A stretch of 64,000 bases of DNA. It comes from Salvelinus alpinus (lineage: Eukaryota; Chordata; Actinopteri; Salmoniformes; Salmonidae). Numbering within the stretch: position 1 is the first letter of the stretch; the number at the start of each line of letters is the position of its first letter. The stretch covers positions 14,770,076-14,834,075 of the forward strand of contig NC_092099.1 in the NCBI RefSeq assembly GCF_045679555.1. Reading direction: 5' to 3'. This document shows, one piece after another, positions 1-25,857 of this stretch. Position numbers and translations under genes: made by a program. The notes under the pieces were generated by a model, which made no database searches, was not told where the DNA came from, and saw only the letters and a list, made by a program, of their open reading frames with translations.

Positions 1-2047
1 TATCCTTTTTATCAAACTGACAAACTGGCAGTTGGGTGATCCTCTAGTTGGATTCAGTTGTTTTGTTCTTCACAAATACCTGCTCATTCAGAGTCCTATG
101 AATAAAATATAACCTTGAGAATCATGGTTGTATCACAAAACAACACATTTTGTGACAACGGTTTGAAAAGTTGTGTGAATGCTTGGACGTACCATTATGT
201 CAACATCGGAGTATACGTCCAAGTTGTTTATGGCTCCTTCTCTTGTCAAAGGATGCACATTAGCAGGGAGAAGACATGAATGATTGCTGTGGCGATGATG
301 ATCCAGAATACTGTTGGGACACCAGTGACACACCCTCTGACAGCTGCTCCTTCAGAGGAAGAAGAAAGGGAGGGTGGGAGGGATGGAGGGAGGGATCCTA
401 CTTCCACATTCCGAAATAGTGAAGAACTCAAGAGGGCAGAGGTGGCATGGTGCAAAGTGTTTCAACCCACTAGACCCACATATCCAACCGTCTCTGTGAC
501 TGCGGTAGAGGTGAAAAGTGCATCATATTAATTATAAACCAGGGGATAGATGGCCATGATGGTATGAGGTTCAAGTAGGGAAAACAATTCCATTCTGTTT
601 ATTGTGGCCCTTTCGGGTAAATGTGTCTTGCATCTCATCACAAACAGGCACAGAATCACATTAGCCTTGGCCAGAGCGGGGTTAACACATCCCTGCTAGA
701 TTTAGCTATGAGGTCTTGAGTGACCATACTGAGTCAGTGTGTCTCAACTCAACCAAAAACAGCACACTTGACAGGGAAGTGTCCCTATCCCTTGCAAAGG
801 GCACTGTTGTAAGAGTGCCCGCTAGGCCTTCCACCAACACTTCTAGTAGCTACAATTTGGTCTTTCATCCAGCTAATGGTAGTCCTATTAACCCAGACCA
901 GCATGATTCTGCTTTGCTTCAGATGAACGACGCATGGAAAAGGTGCAAGGTTGTGGTCTTTTGACTGTATGACTAAGATTGTCTCAGGTGATCCAACACA
1001 TGACATCCGACCTCTTGAATTCTTCAACTGCACTCTAACTGGAATGGAGCATAACATTTTTGTTGTCAACATTGAGCCTCCTCTCTGATTAGTCAAGCTT
1101 TTTGAAAGTAATGACATTATCAAGAACAGAACCTCATTTATGAACAGTACTCCCTGGGTGTATTTTTCAAGTCTCACATTCTCCTTAAATGGTTTACAAT
1201 AGTGTTTCCCTCTGCATTCTGTGGGTAATCTCTCCATGCTCGTGATGTAGTTTCAAAGTGTTTCACGGTTGATCTGGTTTGAATGGTAGGATGAAGCGCC
1301 ATCTCCTGGAGACTGATGTTCCTCAACTCTATGCAACGCGATGAAGAGGACTTTCATCCTTCACTTTCCTATGGATGGCAATGACGATCTGACGTCTGAT
1401 TTTTAACGGCTGCCACGTGGTAATTAAAAAAAATACAACTATAAAAACAGATTAATCACAAACATCATAGCCTACATTGGGCTATTCAGGATCACATTGG
1501 CAGTATCCTGTGTTGCCTATTACAATCTGAATAAGAGACACTCAAAACCTGTCAATGAAGTGAAAAAGAATGTCTTCACTGCTCTGAAAACAGGTATATG
1601 TCATTTATTTGTGAATTCGTAGTGCTGCACGTAACCGTTCGACTGTTGACTGACAGCAGGCCTATGTCATTAACAGGTCTGGCAGCGTCCACTCAACTGG
1701 AACGCGCTGGAGCTGTCCAGGTGCTGAAAATGTCAAAGACAGTCAGCATCCCTACCAAGGTCCGCTGAGGTCACGTGCGCTGAAGTAAGAGCTATGTTAC
1801 ATGCTAGTTACACAGTCTCACTCAGATATGTTGAATGGTCAGACGTTAAATGCTTTTGTATTATTTATTTATTGATCTTAGATCTTAATAATGCTTAGAA
1901 TGGAATGCTCATTGAGTATGCAATATATTAGCCTTTGCTAAATAAATATTATCTTCAATGTGCTTAATATTCAAATGGATGGTAATTTAGGATGATGACC
2001 ATGGGCCTATATTTTAATTGATTGAAAGAGTAAACCTGTAGTCTATA
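1..2047. other. Upstream intergenic DNA, no assignable gene
   Basis: This is AT-rich non-coding DNA. Overlapping open frames of 82 codons (+, 716-964) and 150 codons (-, 785-1237) occur here, but neither resembles a family I know, and they shadow each other on opposite strands. A purine-rich G/A run lies at about 350-400. I see no splice structure, SINE or transposon end that I can support. Confidence 0.5.
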
Positions 2048-2055
2048 GCATAGTC

Positions 2056-2249
2056 CAGTGTTTCCCAAAATCGGCCTTCAGGACTCCAAGGGGTGCACGT
2101 TTTGGTTTTTGCCCTAGCACAACACAACTGATTCATATTATTAACTAATGATCAATCTTTGATCATTTGAATCAGCTGTGTAGTGTTAGGGCAAAAATAA
2201 TTAAACGTGCACCCCTTGCGGTCCCGAGGACCGGGTTTAGGAAACGCTG
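2056..2249. mobile_element. hAT-type MITE, 194 bp, with target duplication
   Basis: The ends are imperfect inverted repeats: CAGTGTTTCCCAAA on the left, and on the right the reverse of CAGCGTTTCCTAAACCCGG. The interior is also palindromic, with GGGGTGCACGTTTTGG near the left end and its complement near the right. Flanking 8-mers GCATAGTC (2048-2055) and GCCTAGTC (2250-2257) match at 7 of 8 positions, as expected for a hAT target duplication. There is no coding capacity. A truncated relative lies at 54060-54212. Confidence 0.75.
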
Positions 2250-2609
2250 GCCTAGTCTATGAATAGCTTGTTCCCTTGAATCTTATTATTTGGCACTGGG
2301 CCTATTCTTGTTCCATTGAACCCATGTAGGTTTGGTATGGTATGATGTAGCAAATCTGATTAATGTATCGGTTTATTATTAGCTTCGTGAAGTATTTACG
2401 GAATTGCACACTTCACTTGTGTGGAGTTCTGGGATGTATGATTCCTTACTGCCACCTTGTGGATTTCATTACAACCCTTACACACTGACTTTTAATTTCT
2501 CCATTTTACTGCTAAAAGAGGAAAGATAAATATTGCGCAGTCATCTTGAAAATCCATTAATTGTGTGTAAATGTTATTATTGATAACATATTGTTTGTAG
2601 CCTATAGAG

Positions 2610-2779
2610 TAGGGGTATTCAACTCTTATCCTACGAGGTCCGGAGCCTGCTGGCTTTCTCTTCTACTTGATAAATAATTGCACACACCTGGTGTCCCAGG
2701 TCTAAGTCAGGCCCTGACTAGAGAGGAACAATGAAAAAACGCAGTGGAACTGGCTTTTAAGTAGAGTTGAGTTTGAGGG
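2610..2779. mobile_element. hAT-type MITE, 170 bp, perfect 8-bp target duplication
   Basis: Terminal inverted repeats are TAGGGGTATTCAACTC on the left and GAGTTGAGTTTGAGGG on the right. The element is flanked by a perfect 8-bp duplication, CTATAGAG, at 2602-2609 and 2780-2787. The interior is non-coding and partly self-complementary. From memory the sequence is a common salmonid dispersed repeat. Confidence 0.75.
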
Positions 2780-2854
2780 CTATAGAGGAACAGATGAACC
2801 CTTGCATACTGAGATTTCAACAAAACATCCTAATCCTAACGTTTCAGTCATTTA

Positions 2855-2992
2855 GAAGACAATTAGGGTTAAATTCCTTGCTCAAGGGCATATCAACAGA
2901 TTTTTCACTTAGTCGGCTCGGGTTTTGAACCAGCGACCTTTCAGTTACTGGCCCAACGCTCTTAACCGCTAGGCTCCCTGACCTGTTACAGA
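2855..2992 (-). mobile_element. tRNA-derived SINE, head region only
   Basis: On the minus strand this reads as a tRNA-like head: an A-box-like GCCTAGCGGTTAAGAGCG and a B box GGTTCAAAACC. It continues into the salmonid SINE body (GACTAAGTGAAAAATCTGTT, then TGCCCTTGAGCAAGG). No LINE-like tail follows, so the copy is 3'-truncated. It is not a functional tRNA gene because no cloverleaf can be completed. Confidence 0.65.
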
Positions 2993-3082
2993 AGAAGATC
3001 AACAATAACCTAGAAGGAGATGGGTCTTTTGAGTATGGTTACCTACTATTCGGATTTCTCAAGAACAAGGCAACGACACCCC

Positions 3083-3112
3083 CCCCATCCCATCCCATCC
3101 CATCCCATCCCT
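3083..3112. repeat. CATCC pentanucleotide microsatellite
   Basis: About five tandem copies of CATCC/CCCAT follow a C run. Confidence 0.85.
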
Positions 3113-4727
3113 TATGGGCGTAATGTGTTGCTCTGCTCGTAGGATCAAACTTCCCAAGTCCATGTTCGTGACCAGGATTCCAAATCGAGGTATATAGCTT
3201 CAAAGCCAATCAAGCACTTCCCAAAAGTCACGTTATAGCTGAAAGCGACACGATTCAGTGTACATTTGCAGACAAAGCGGATCTGTTCGATATTGGGTGG
3301 AAATATGCAGCACCAGAGGAGGTATTGGTGTGACTCATGCGTGCGTAGTAACGAATAAATAGGCAATGCACGCTCTAAATATCAGCAAATCAAACGTACC
3401 TCACCAAAAAGGTCACCGTGGATGGGATTTTGTAGACAATAGATATTCAAAACCCTGTGTTTCTTAGTGTCAAAAGCGCACCAGACGTTGCGTTGCCAAA
3501 GGACTTTATTTGATCTTCCTCGCATAGTTTTTATTTTGGACTCTACTTGGGTCACCTGTACCCATCCTCGGCACGGTAAGATGCTTTTTAACCGGGGATT
3601 ATCATTTTACAACAGCAGGCGAAATCTTATTTGTTAATTGAAGCTTTATGATAAATTGACGTTTGAGATGCTCTAACAGGTGTTTTCAATTCTTTCACAT
3701 GGTTTTGTAAAGTACATACAGAGAACAATACATGCTTTTCATGTTAATGTCTGTTTGCTGATTCTAAAGTTATTCGTGGTTTGAATTACATCTGTTGTGT
3801 CTGTATTCAACTACATTCAACTACAATCGAGCTATAACGGACGGTTTATTATTGTATGGGCATGGATTTTTCTTGAATTGACTTTGACCTGGATTAGGGT
3901 CATCATTATTTACAAATCATCTTCTTAATTAAGGAGTCACTATCCTGTTTGTCAATCAATTCTGTTGACATAGACTATTTTTGGTCATTGTTTATCAAAT
4001 GAATACTTCATTTATCGGAGGTTTGACGGTTCACCTAACTTGCCTATATGATAAATCACCAGATGAGCTGTTATGGCATTTAGTTGATCATGAATTATCA
4101 AGGCTAATTCCATTTTGAATGATTTTTAGGCATAAACTTTTCATCAAGTCCTATTCATCAAAGGCAGATAAATATCAACCTCTCTGAAATCAAAGACACT
4201 TGCTGTGAGACCTCATTATCCACATTGACAGTAGACCAGGTTCTGAAATGCAATCGATTGGTGAGGATTCATTAGCATCTTTGTCGATGGCTATGGTTGA
4301 TTTGATAAAGCCTAATGAAATGCATTGTGTTTATAGCCAACAAGTTATTTTGCCATAGGTTTTGACTTTCAAATCTGTATTGATTCAGGAAAAAAAATAT
4401 GTGCAGCCTCAACCAACCTGTTAATTGATGTTTGAGAATAATTCTACCCTGGCTGCCAGACGACACGTGTCCTGACCCTTGCTTATTCACAGTTGTGGAT
4501 TTCTGTCAGCGTTTGTATGACGGATCGATCTTAAAATATCCTATTGATACATTTCAAATATTTAGGCATATCATTATCTATAGCCTATATTGTATGTCTC
4601 CGACATCTATTCTTTCTCATCTCCTTACAGTTCATGTGACTTTTCATCTTGGATAAAATAGGAGCGGTTTCACAGAAATTGACAGTGCGCTTTGGAGTGA
4701 GGACTTTTGTACTGTATTTTAGGAGTG
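3113..4727. promoter_or_regulatory. GAD1 5' flank, possible 5' UTR exon(s)
   Basis: This is the 1.6 kb immediately upstream of the GAD1 start codon. The sequence just before the ATG (CTTTTGTACTGTATTTTAG, then GAGTG-ATG) looks like a splice acceptor, so the first coding exon may begin at about 4723 and be joined to an upstream non-coding exon. I cannot place that exon. No convincing TATA box or CpG island is visible. Confidence is for the acceptor reading only. Confidence 0.4.
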
Positions 4728-18561
<13,834 letters not shown>

Positions 18562-20245
18562 GGGCCACGCTCAGTAGGAGGATGTTGCCCTTTGACCTTT
18601 CCGTCTCAGCTTTGTCATGTCCAGCTCGAAAAAGACCCTGAACTACAGCAAGCTTCATATTCCTGTTGTCTCTTGACCAATCATGTAGGACTTTGAAACT
18701 TCAGCTGCTTGTAGGACTTTTTTTAGGTAAGCTGTGATCCGTCTCATGTGTTTCCTGTCTGTTCTGTCTTTTAGCAGTGACTATGCCATTGTTAGATTTA
18801 ACTATAACTATTGTACAGTATAGCCTACATAAGAGAATACATATTCACATCCTGAGTGACCTTGAGAGATCTTTTTCAGTAGGAGACAGAGCACAATGCA
18901 AAGGACCTCATGGCATGGATGTATACAGTATTGTAATATACTGTATATATACAGTATACCTAGATATATACAATATATTATAATGTACTGACTATTGGTG
19001 CTGTGTGTTATCCATGTAATTATTAGGCCAGATGCACCATATGAAACACTACATTATATCCTGGCTGCTCTTCCCCTTTCATATTAAGTAGAGGGAATAT
19101 AACACAGTCATTGTAACAGGTACTGTATTCTGTTGCTGCATTTTTAGAGATAATGAATTTTGTGAAGATTGTGTATAGTATTGTTACATTGCTTTTGTGG
19201 CAAATACATATGTCCTAGTTTTTCAGTAACACATGTTCCAATGATTATAAAAACACAAAATATACATATTTAATAGACAAATCACTTTATTTATATCAAG
19301 AAAGTATATGTGTGAAATAGTTATCTATTCCATTTGTAATGTGTCCTTACTTATATTTTGAAACAGTACTGTATATTACCCGAATGTTTTGAATAATGAT
19401 ATTAAAGGTATTTTAGTGTATTTGTGAACCAAAGAAGGGTATACTTACAAATATATATATATATAAATACAGCCCTTAATATAACTAATAGATGGATTAA
19501 GATATTTCTATAGTAATATGTAACTCAGTCACCACCCTTAACCTTAGTGCATTCTATGTTGGCATTCTATGTTGTGTAAATGTAATATGTCTTTGTGAAT
19601 CACACTGACTGAATGTTATAACGTCACACGACTAGCTGTGGGAGGGAAGCTGAGCTCCGTCAGCAGATTTGCTGGTGTTTTGTTTAGTGAGAAGCACAAT
19701 GCTAAACTATCTGGGGAAATATTTGACCCTAGGGACAAAGGATTGTTTCTATTTTAACAGTTGCACACTGTAGAGCGTATACTCTGTTTTGAAGTATTTC
19801 ACTTCACGAAGGGGGCCATTTAATGAAATATATCTTACCTTTCAAATCTATAAACTATGTCATGGATTTTTTTTTTTTTTTTTTTTTTAAACATGATCCA
19901 CATGTGCACAGTTTTATCCTGTGAGAATCGACGTGTTGTAAAAGACCAATTGTTTGTCATTGAGATGTTGATTTAAACAAAACAAATGTACAGTTATGAT
20001 GATGATTCTGTTGTTTGCGTGATAAGATACGTTGAATATGTTCCTCAGTGTGATGGATGTCCCCTGTCGAGGTAGACACTTTCACCTCATACCACGTGCA
20101 GCGCATTGCTGTCCTATTTACAGCAGAAACAAAAATCTCAGCTTTAAAAATGTGGGGGCATGTTTTTGCCTGTTCTTTGTTAATGAGGTCCAATGATCAT
20201 CTGCTACGCATCCGCACTGTTGAAATAAATCTGTGGCTGTGAGTC
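18562..20245 (+). other. gad1: GAD1 3' UTR
   Basis: This AT-rich stretch follows the GAD1 stop. It contains an ATTAAA near 19403, a 23-nt poly-T run (19866-19888) and short AT repeats. It ends in a good polyadenylation signal, AATAAA, at 20224-20229, followed by a GT-rich stretch (CTGTGGCTGTGAGTCTG). The exact cleavage site is not visible. Confidence 0.6.
20224..20229 (+). terminator. Probable GAD1 polyadenylation signal
   Basis: AATAAA is followed within 10-25 nt by TG-rich sequence. An earlier ATTAAA near 19403 could be used for a shorter transcript. Confidence 0.55.
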
Positions 20246-22589
20246 TGCTCGACTTGAGTGAAATGGCTTGCTGTTTTTCATACCCTACTGTGGTCTTCCT
20301 ATAGTTCCCTCTGAGGTCCTGTTTTTTGGTGGCTGAAATAAGAAAAGCCTTTAGGTGACAGACCTGCCTTTATGGACTCAGGTCAGCCATGGGGAACAGC
20401 AATGATGTGAGAGCAACTTGGAGCTGATTGACCTCAGAAGACACTCGGCCTTTGCTACCCACCATCCATCCGTCATCAGAGGCCAACTGAATGCAGTTAT
20501 CTCAATGGTGCAGATGCATGTTCAAATACTCCTCATTTACAAAGTATGAATATTTCTGATTGTCCAAAAAATGGAAGTTGCAATTCCACAGTACCAAAAT
20601 CCAGTATGGTCAGTAGAAATGAACAATTCATGTATCGATTTTTTTCAACCATGGCCAGTGAAATGATAACCCCCCCCCCACTCCCTCAGGCCAAAGATCT
20701 GTTATGAGCAAATGTGTGTGTATTTCCAGTGCCTTGTCCAAATTCTCCAAAGAGTCTATGTGATTGCCATTCTCCATTCCTCAAATGAATCACCCTGGAG
20801 GGAAGTTTTATTGGCTGATCATCTCACAGCTGAGCTTTGACGAGGCCTTGCCGTGTATTCCCCTCCTCTCATTAATCACACTTTGAAGATATTTATCATA
20901 AAAAGCATCACATTGTGCTCCCTTTACATGTTTTTTTAATCTCTCAGAGAAGCCCATTTCAAGGCTCTGCCTGGGTGCATTTTATTTGAATCCAGTCATA
21001 CAGGAGCCGAGTGTTTCAGTGGTGCAAGGTGAGCTACAACCACCCCTCCCCTGCGAGACACTCCTCTCGGTTTCACCGGTCACTGCCGTGATCATTATGG
21101 ACGTGATGCCATTGAATGTTTCGTAAAGCAACACAAAATACAAGATTGGAAAAAAATCACATTCATAAGTGGGTAATTGAAATCATAAACCGTTCTTCTT
21201 TTCTTTGAATCAAAGTGGGATAAATAAAGTGGTTAGGTTGGTTTGCATCAGTAATGGTGATAATATTGTCTGGGCTTAATTGAACTGATGCATAATTACA
21301 GAGCTAATTTGGAAGCAGGTGTCTGAGGCTCTAGAAATAATTGAAGGTTAATGAAAACAAAGGAGCTGTATTAACTGAACCAGCATTTGTATCACCCAAT
21401 AATTGTCTCCTTTAGTCGTCACAGTCCAGCGACTCAGCAGAGACGAATAGCTTCCCACAGGAAGTTACATTCTCAACCTACACTGGAACATAAATATTAG
21501 TCCTTGGACTTCCACACAATGCAAAATGTATCATCTCCAGAGCTATATTAGCATCACCAAGATTGTTTGAACAAAATGTCAATTTTGACTGAAACATGTA
21601 AGGGGGAATAATGTTCTAATTTGCATTGTCTTGGAATCACAGCCTTTACACTCATTCTTTTTTTCACGTTAACCAATCACAAACGGTTTGGAACAGCTCT
21701 CTGATATGGAGCATAAAAGTCATATTGAATTGTTTTTCATATTGCTCCATCACCTTAACCAACAATCTGTAAGCCCATCAATTCCAATTACAAGCATTAT
21801 TAAACTTTGATCATGTCCAAAGCAGGCCTTTGAAAATAACAAGCATGGCTGATTTCCTCTCTATTTCCTCAGTCTCTCGGGGTAGACTGTCTATGAACAC
21901 CAGACTGTGAAATGCCTGCTGTCTGACTGGCCACTAGGATGACCACCCTCCATTTCACACCACAATTACAACTTCTCTGTCCACAACACACTGCCTATGA
22001 GGAGATGGTTGTCCTAAAGAGGCTTTAGTTTTCTTGTCCAGTTGAAAATGAAACAAATCCAAGGTTCAATCTGAATTAATCTAGCCGAACCTCTGGTTTT
22101 TAATTATGCTATAAATCATTTAGTGGTAGTTTGTCAGAATGTGTCCAGATATAGTATTGGTTTCATCTGCTTGTTATACAATCTTTCCATCGATTTTGTG
22201 GGATATTGATATTTATGATGATTTGTGCTTTAGAGAGGTCTTAGATGCAGCCTCTTCCTCCTCACAGCACTGGGAGTTCTCTCTCAGCGGTATCTCTGCA
22301 CCTCCAGCGTCCTCATGTGGTCACTGAGGTCCCAGATGTTCTGCACACCATGGGGTTCTCCCCCTATCCCCTCTCAGATGTAGAGCTCTCCTCTCATATC
22401 TATCCATCAGTCTAGTCATTGGGTTCCTGATGCGCCAGCTCCATCTCCCACCCTGGGGAATCACTGCTTCATTATTTCCCTGATAGATACTGACATTCCC
22501 ATTGTGCGCGGCTGGTCTAATGAAATGGTGATGATGATATTCACTGGGGCTCATTGCCACGCCACCCCCTTTTTGCACTCTCCCTCTTT
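20246..22589. other. GAD1-GORASP2 intergenic DNA, first part
   Basis: No coding exon or full repeat can be supported here. The DNA is AT-rich with a poly-C run near 20671. Short open frames on both strands are uninformative. Confidence 0.5.
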
Positions 22590-22591
22590 CA

Positions 22592-22647
<56 letters not shown>

Positions 22648-22654
22648 CACACAC
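22590..22654. repeat. Compound (ACGC)n(AC)n microsatellite
   Basis: About eleven ACGC units are followed by about nine AC units. This is an alternating purine-pyrimidine tract. The minus-strand open frame with VCVCVRACVRACVRA repeats is a translation of this tract and not a gene. Confidence 0.95.
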
Positions 22655-22736
22655 CATAAATAGCCTTTTAATAATAGACCATATCTTCTTAAATGTTGCT
22701 AAAACATGTTTATTTTGATCAACTAAAAAACAAAAG

Positions 22737-22870
22737 TATTTAACCTTTATTTAACTAGGCAAGTCAGTTAAGAATTTTTATTTTATTTTACAATGACGGC
22801 TTACCCTGGCCAAACCCTCCCCTAATAACCCGGACGATGCTGGGCCAATTGTGCGCCGCCCTATGGGACT
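22737..22870 (-). mobile_element. SINE 3' half, minus strand
   Basis: The left end TTTAACCTTTATTTAACTAG and GCAAGTCAGTTAAGAA is the complement of the common salmonid SINE tail. It is followed by the complement of the CCGGGT...GGCCAATTGTGCGCCGCCC body and stops at CCCTATGGGAC. The tRNA-like head is missing. Confidence 0.8.
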
Positions 22871-24960
22871 TGTGCCTGTTATTGACCTCGCTGTTCACTC
22901 CCAGCGCAAGGCTTAATTTGTCTTGGCTGAAAGCAAATGTATAAGTGCAAGATGAATAGTGCATTGACAGCAACTTGTTCATTTCTCTGGCTATAGTGTC
23001 TGAACCCCTAATGGGGCTCTTGTTAAAGTTGAAAGACCGCTAGTAAATGTCTCTCTTGGACAGTTTCTAAAGGCAATTAACATTTGCCAAGAGCAATTAC
23101 ACTGCAGCCAGGCAGCCTGTATGCTGATTACCACCATGTACTTTAGAGGAACAAGAGGACTGTGATGCAGTGCTCAGCCTCACTCTAACACGGTTCAGTG
23201 TTTCTAACATGAGGAGGGCTGACACTGCCAGGGTACTTACTGTGAGCCATGAACTGGCCTGGCAGGGAACACGGCCTCAGTGGTTGAGATGAAAACAATA
23301 AACAGTGATAACTGTGTGATAAACATTTCACCAGCATATATACCTGTTCTGACCTGTCAGCTAAACACAGGCTTTTCTCCCTCTCTCTGAGGAATACTTT
23401 ATCTCTGCCTCCCAGCACAGTATGTCTGTGAGATACAGCTCCTCGAACCACAGTCTCCCCTTTATTTTGACAGTCTTCTCTTCCCCGGGGTACAGAGGAT
23501 TCATTAAGTTTATGTCATTAAATTACAAACCCGCCGCAGTGCACAAATCAAGTCTTTAAATTTTTTTTTTACACAGGGTCTGATTATGCCTGCAATCACT
23601 AAGCTCTGTCAGAATGCGTTTGGAAGGCTCTCATTAGCTTCGCTACTGGACCACAAGCAGAGAGCCAAAGCCAGACAGGAAGGAGATCATGGCAGGCAAC
23701 CACAGCTCTAGAGGATCCCATTCACCATCATGACAGGCCAGGCCAGGCGGTTGGTGTGGGCAGCCCAGAGAAGAGACAGCTCTTTGCCACGCGGTGCACG
23801 CTGAAGGATCAAACATGTGGACTGCCACATTTAACCCAGAGAGGTAATGTTTTTGCTCTGCTTTAAAGAGCATTGTAACCCTTACCGTAACGTAAAATAT
23901 TGGTCATCTGATCTACACACACATTTTCATGCCCAGATTGTTGCCAGTTCATAAGTAAAATATACTCATTTATTTTACGGGCTTCTGTGTTTAGTGCTAG
24001 TATTGACATTCCCAAACTTTTTGGGTCTTCTTCAGTAATATACACCACTAAAATGTTGACTCTTACAAAACATCCAGGTCTGTGTCCTGAAAACTCCCCA
24101 GAGGTTGCAGAGTATATTTTACTGTACTGTAAGAATAGATTTTCAGGTACACTAAGAATACTATATTTCCTTGGTCCAGACTTGCAGTGTAAATTACTTG
24201 GAGGACTGAATGGGTATAAATCTGTGACAGCCACATAGAGCAGCCCTGAGAGGAATGATGATTGCAGGGACTTAAGGCGTCAGCAAGCTGCTAGTGAAAT
24301 ACTGAGTTTATTTATTTACTTCTAGGAGGATAGTGTCATTGTAGACACTAGACAGAGGATTGTTCACTGCTTAAAAGTAATAGGGACAAATCTGTAATGT
24401 CACAAATCTAATACTTTTGCACAATATATAAATCATATGTATAAATAAAATAGTATTACCATAGTACTGAATTCAAGAATTGTAAATGCAGTATGCCCAT
24501 AAAGGCACACATATTGTATTAATTTCAGTCCAGGAATGCAGATTAAGCATTCTTTCATTCTTACAGTTTGTTATCAGAGTCAGGGCATGTAAGACGTGCA
24601 ATATGATCAGCAGTAAGACATGCTGATCATATTGCTACCTAAAATACTTGTAGGACAGAATTATTGTTGTCCTCTCAGCCTTGAACGCATTACCCACAGA
24701 GACCATTTTCAATATAATGTGTAAAAAACGAGGGCAGATAATAACTCTTTCTAGTTTATGATGGAGTTAGGGCTTTGAAGTGGGGATAACTTGGCCTCAA
24801 AATCAGAGCAATAAAGGTATCCTTCCGCTAGGGAGATTTTGTTCCCAGTATGACAAATTGTCCCCCTTATAATGGCAAAAGGCCAGTAAAATTGAACTTT
24901 TACAACCACAGAGTTTTGAGGGCTAGCCTAACATAAAGTACAGTAAGCTACTGAATCCTT

Positions 24961-24999
24961 TTATATATATATATATACTGTATATATATATATATATAT
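24961..24999. repeat. (TA)n microsatellite
   Basis: Two TA runs are separated by ACTG, giving a near-palindromic AT tract. Confidence 0.9.
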
Positions 25000-25821
25000 C
25001 CGTCTTTGTAAGATAAATAATAAGCTTCATTTAAAGTTAATGCATTTGCTTAATCAATGCATTCATGTTTTTACAATACAAATAAAGGTAATTGACTAGA
25101 TGTATAGGTTTAATATTGATTAGTAAGTCTAATCTCTGATGTTGAGAGATTAACTTCACTATCCACGCAACCCCCTGCATTTGGCATATGTTTATACGGT
25201 CCCCCACATTGGTTGATTAATCGCAGCTGTATTATTGTATTAACAAAATCAATGCCTTTCTGCTTTGTTTAATTTCACACCACAACAGGAGTGGAAACAG
25301 TTGTTTACCTGTTATAGAATTTCACTCCAACGTATAGGCTACTCAGTCATTTTGTCCACTGCAAGAGGCTGCTGTGGGAAGCTACTCTAGATCAGAGTAT
25401 GCCTATATCAAGTTGATCACATGGACATTCATCCTGAAGGAACTCCTCTTGATTGATGAGTGGAAGCAAAACCCTGACTAACTTGATTTCAAATGATATG
25501 ATAAGACCTGCATCACAGAGATATTCAATCATGTATTCATGAATCTGTTTGTGCAACCCACATTCCTTATGATGGTGATCTTCTTCCTCTATAACACCTT
25601 ATATCCTCTTACCTTAGCCTCGTCCGCTCCTGCTCTGAGATGAGAACCATATGCATGGCTCCTCCCAATGATGGTACTGGACAGCATCATCCAACACCTA
25701 TGGAATCAACAACCATGTTGGTGTTTTCATTTACAAAGTTTGGGGTGCCGACCCGATGGATAAAGGCGCTGATACAGTTTGCTGAGGAAATCATGACATT
25801 TATGTCAGGTCGTTCTGAACA

Positions 25822-25857
25822 GTTGAACAGTTGACACATTTTTGTCAACTGTTCAAC
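25822..25857. repeat. Perfect 14-bp stem hairpin
   Basis: The left arm GTTGAACAGTTGAC (25822-25835) pairs perfectly with GTCAACTGTTCAAC (25844-25857) across an 8-nt loop. The pairing can extend by one more A-T pair. No function can be assigned. Confidence 0.85.

Noticed and set aside
2855-2992. tRNA gene on the minus strand
   Set aside because: A and B box-like motifs exist, but no cloverleaf closes and SINE body sequence follows. The same applies to the SINE heads at 43150, 46282 and 17900.
22321-22650. 109-codon minus frame starting with a VCVCVRACVRAC repeat
   Set aside because: It is a translation of the ACGC/AC microsatellite followed by unique intergenic DNA with no homology I recognise.
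23863-24234. 123-codon minus open frame
   Set aside because: It has no domain, splice context or compositional shift, and overlaps an 83-codon plus frame; likely chance.
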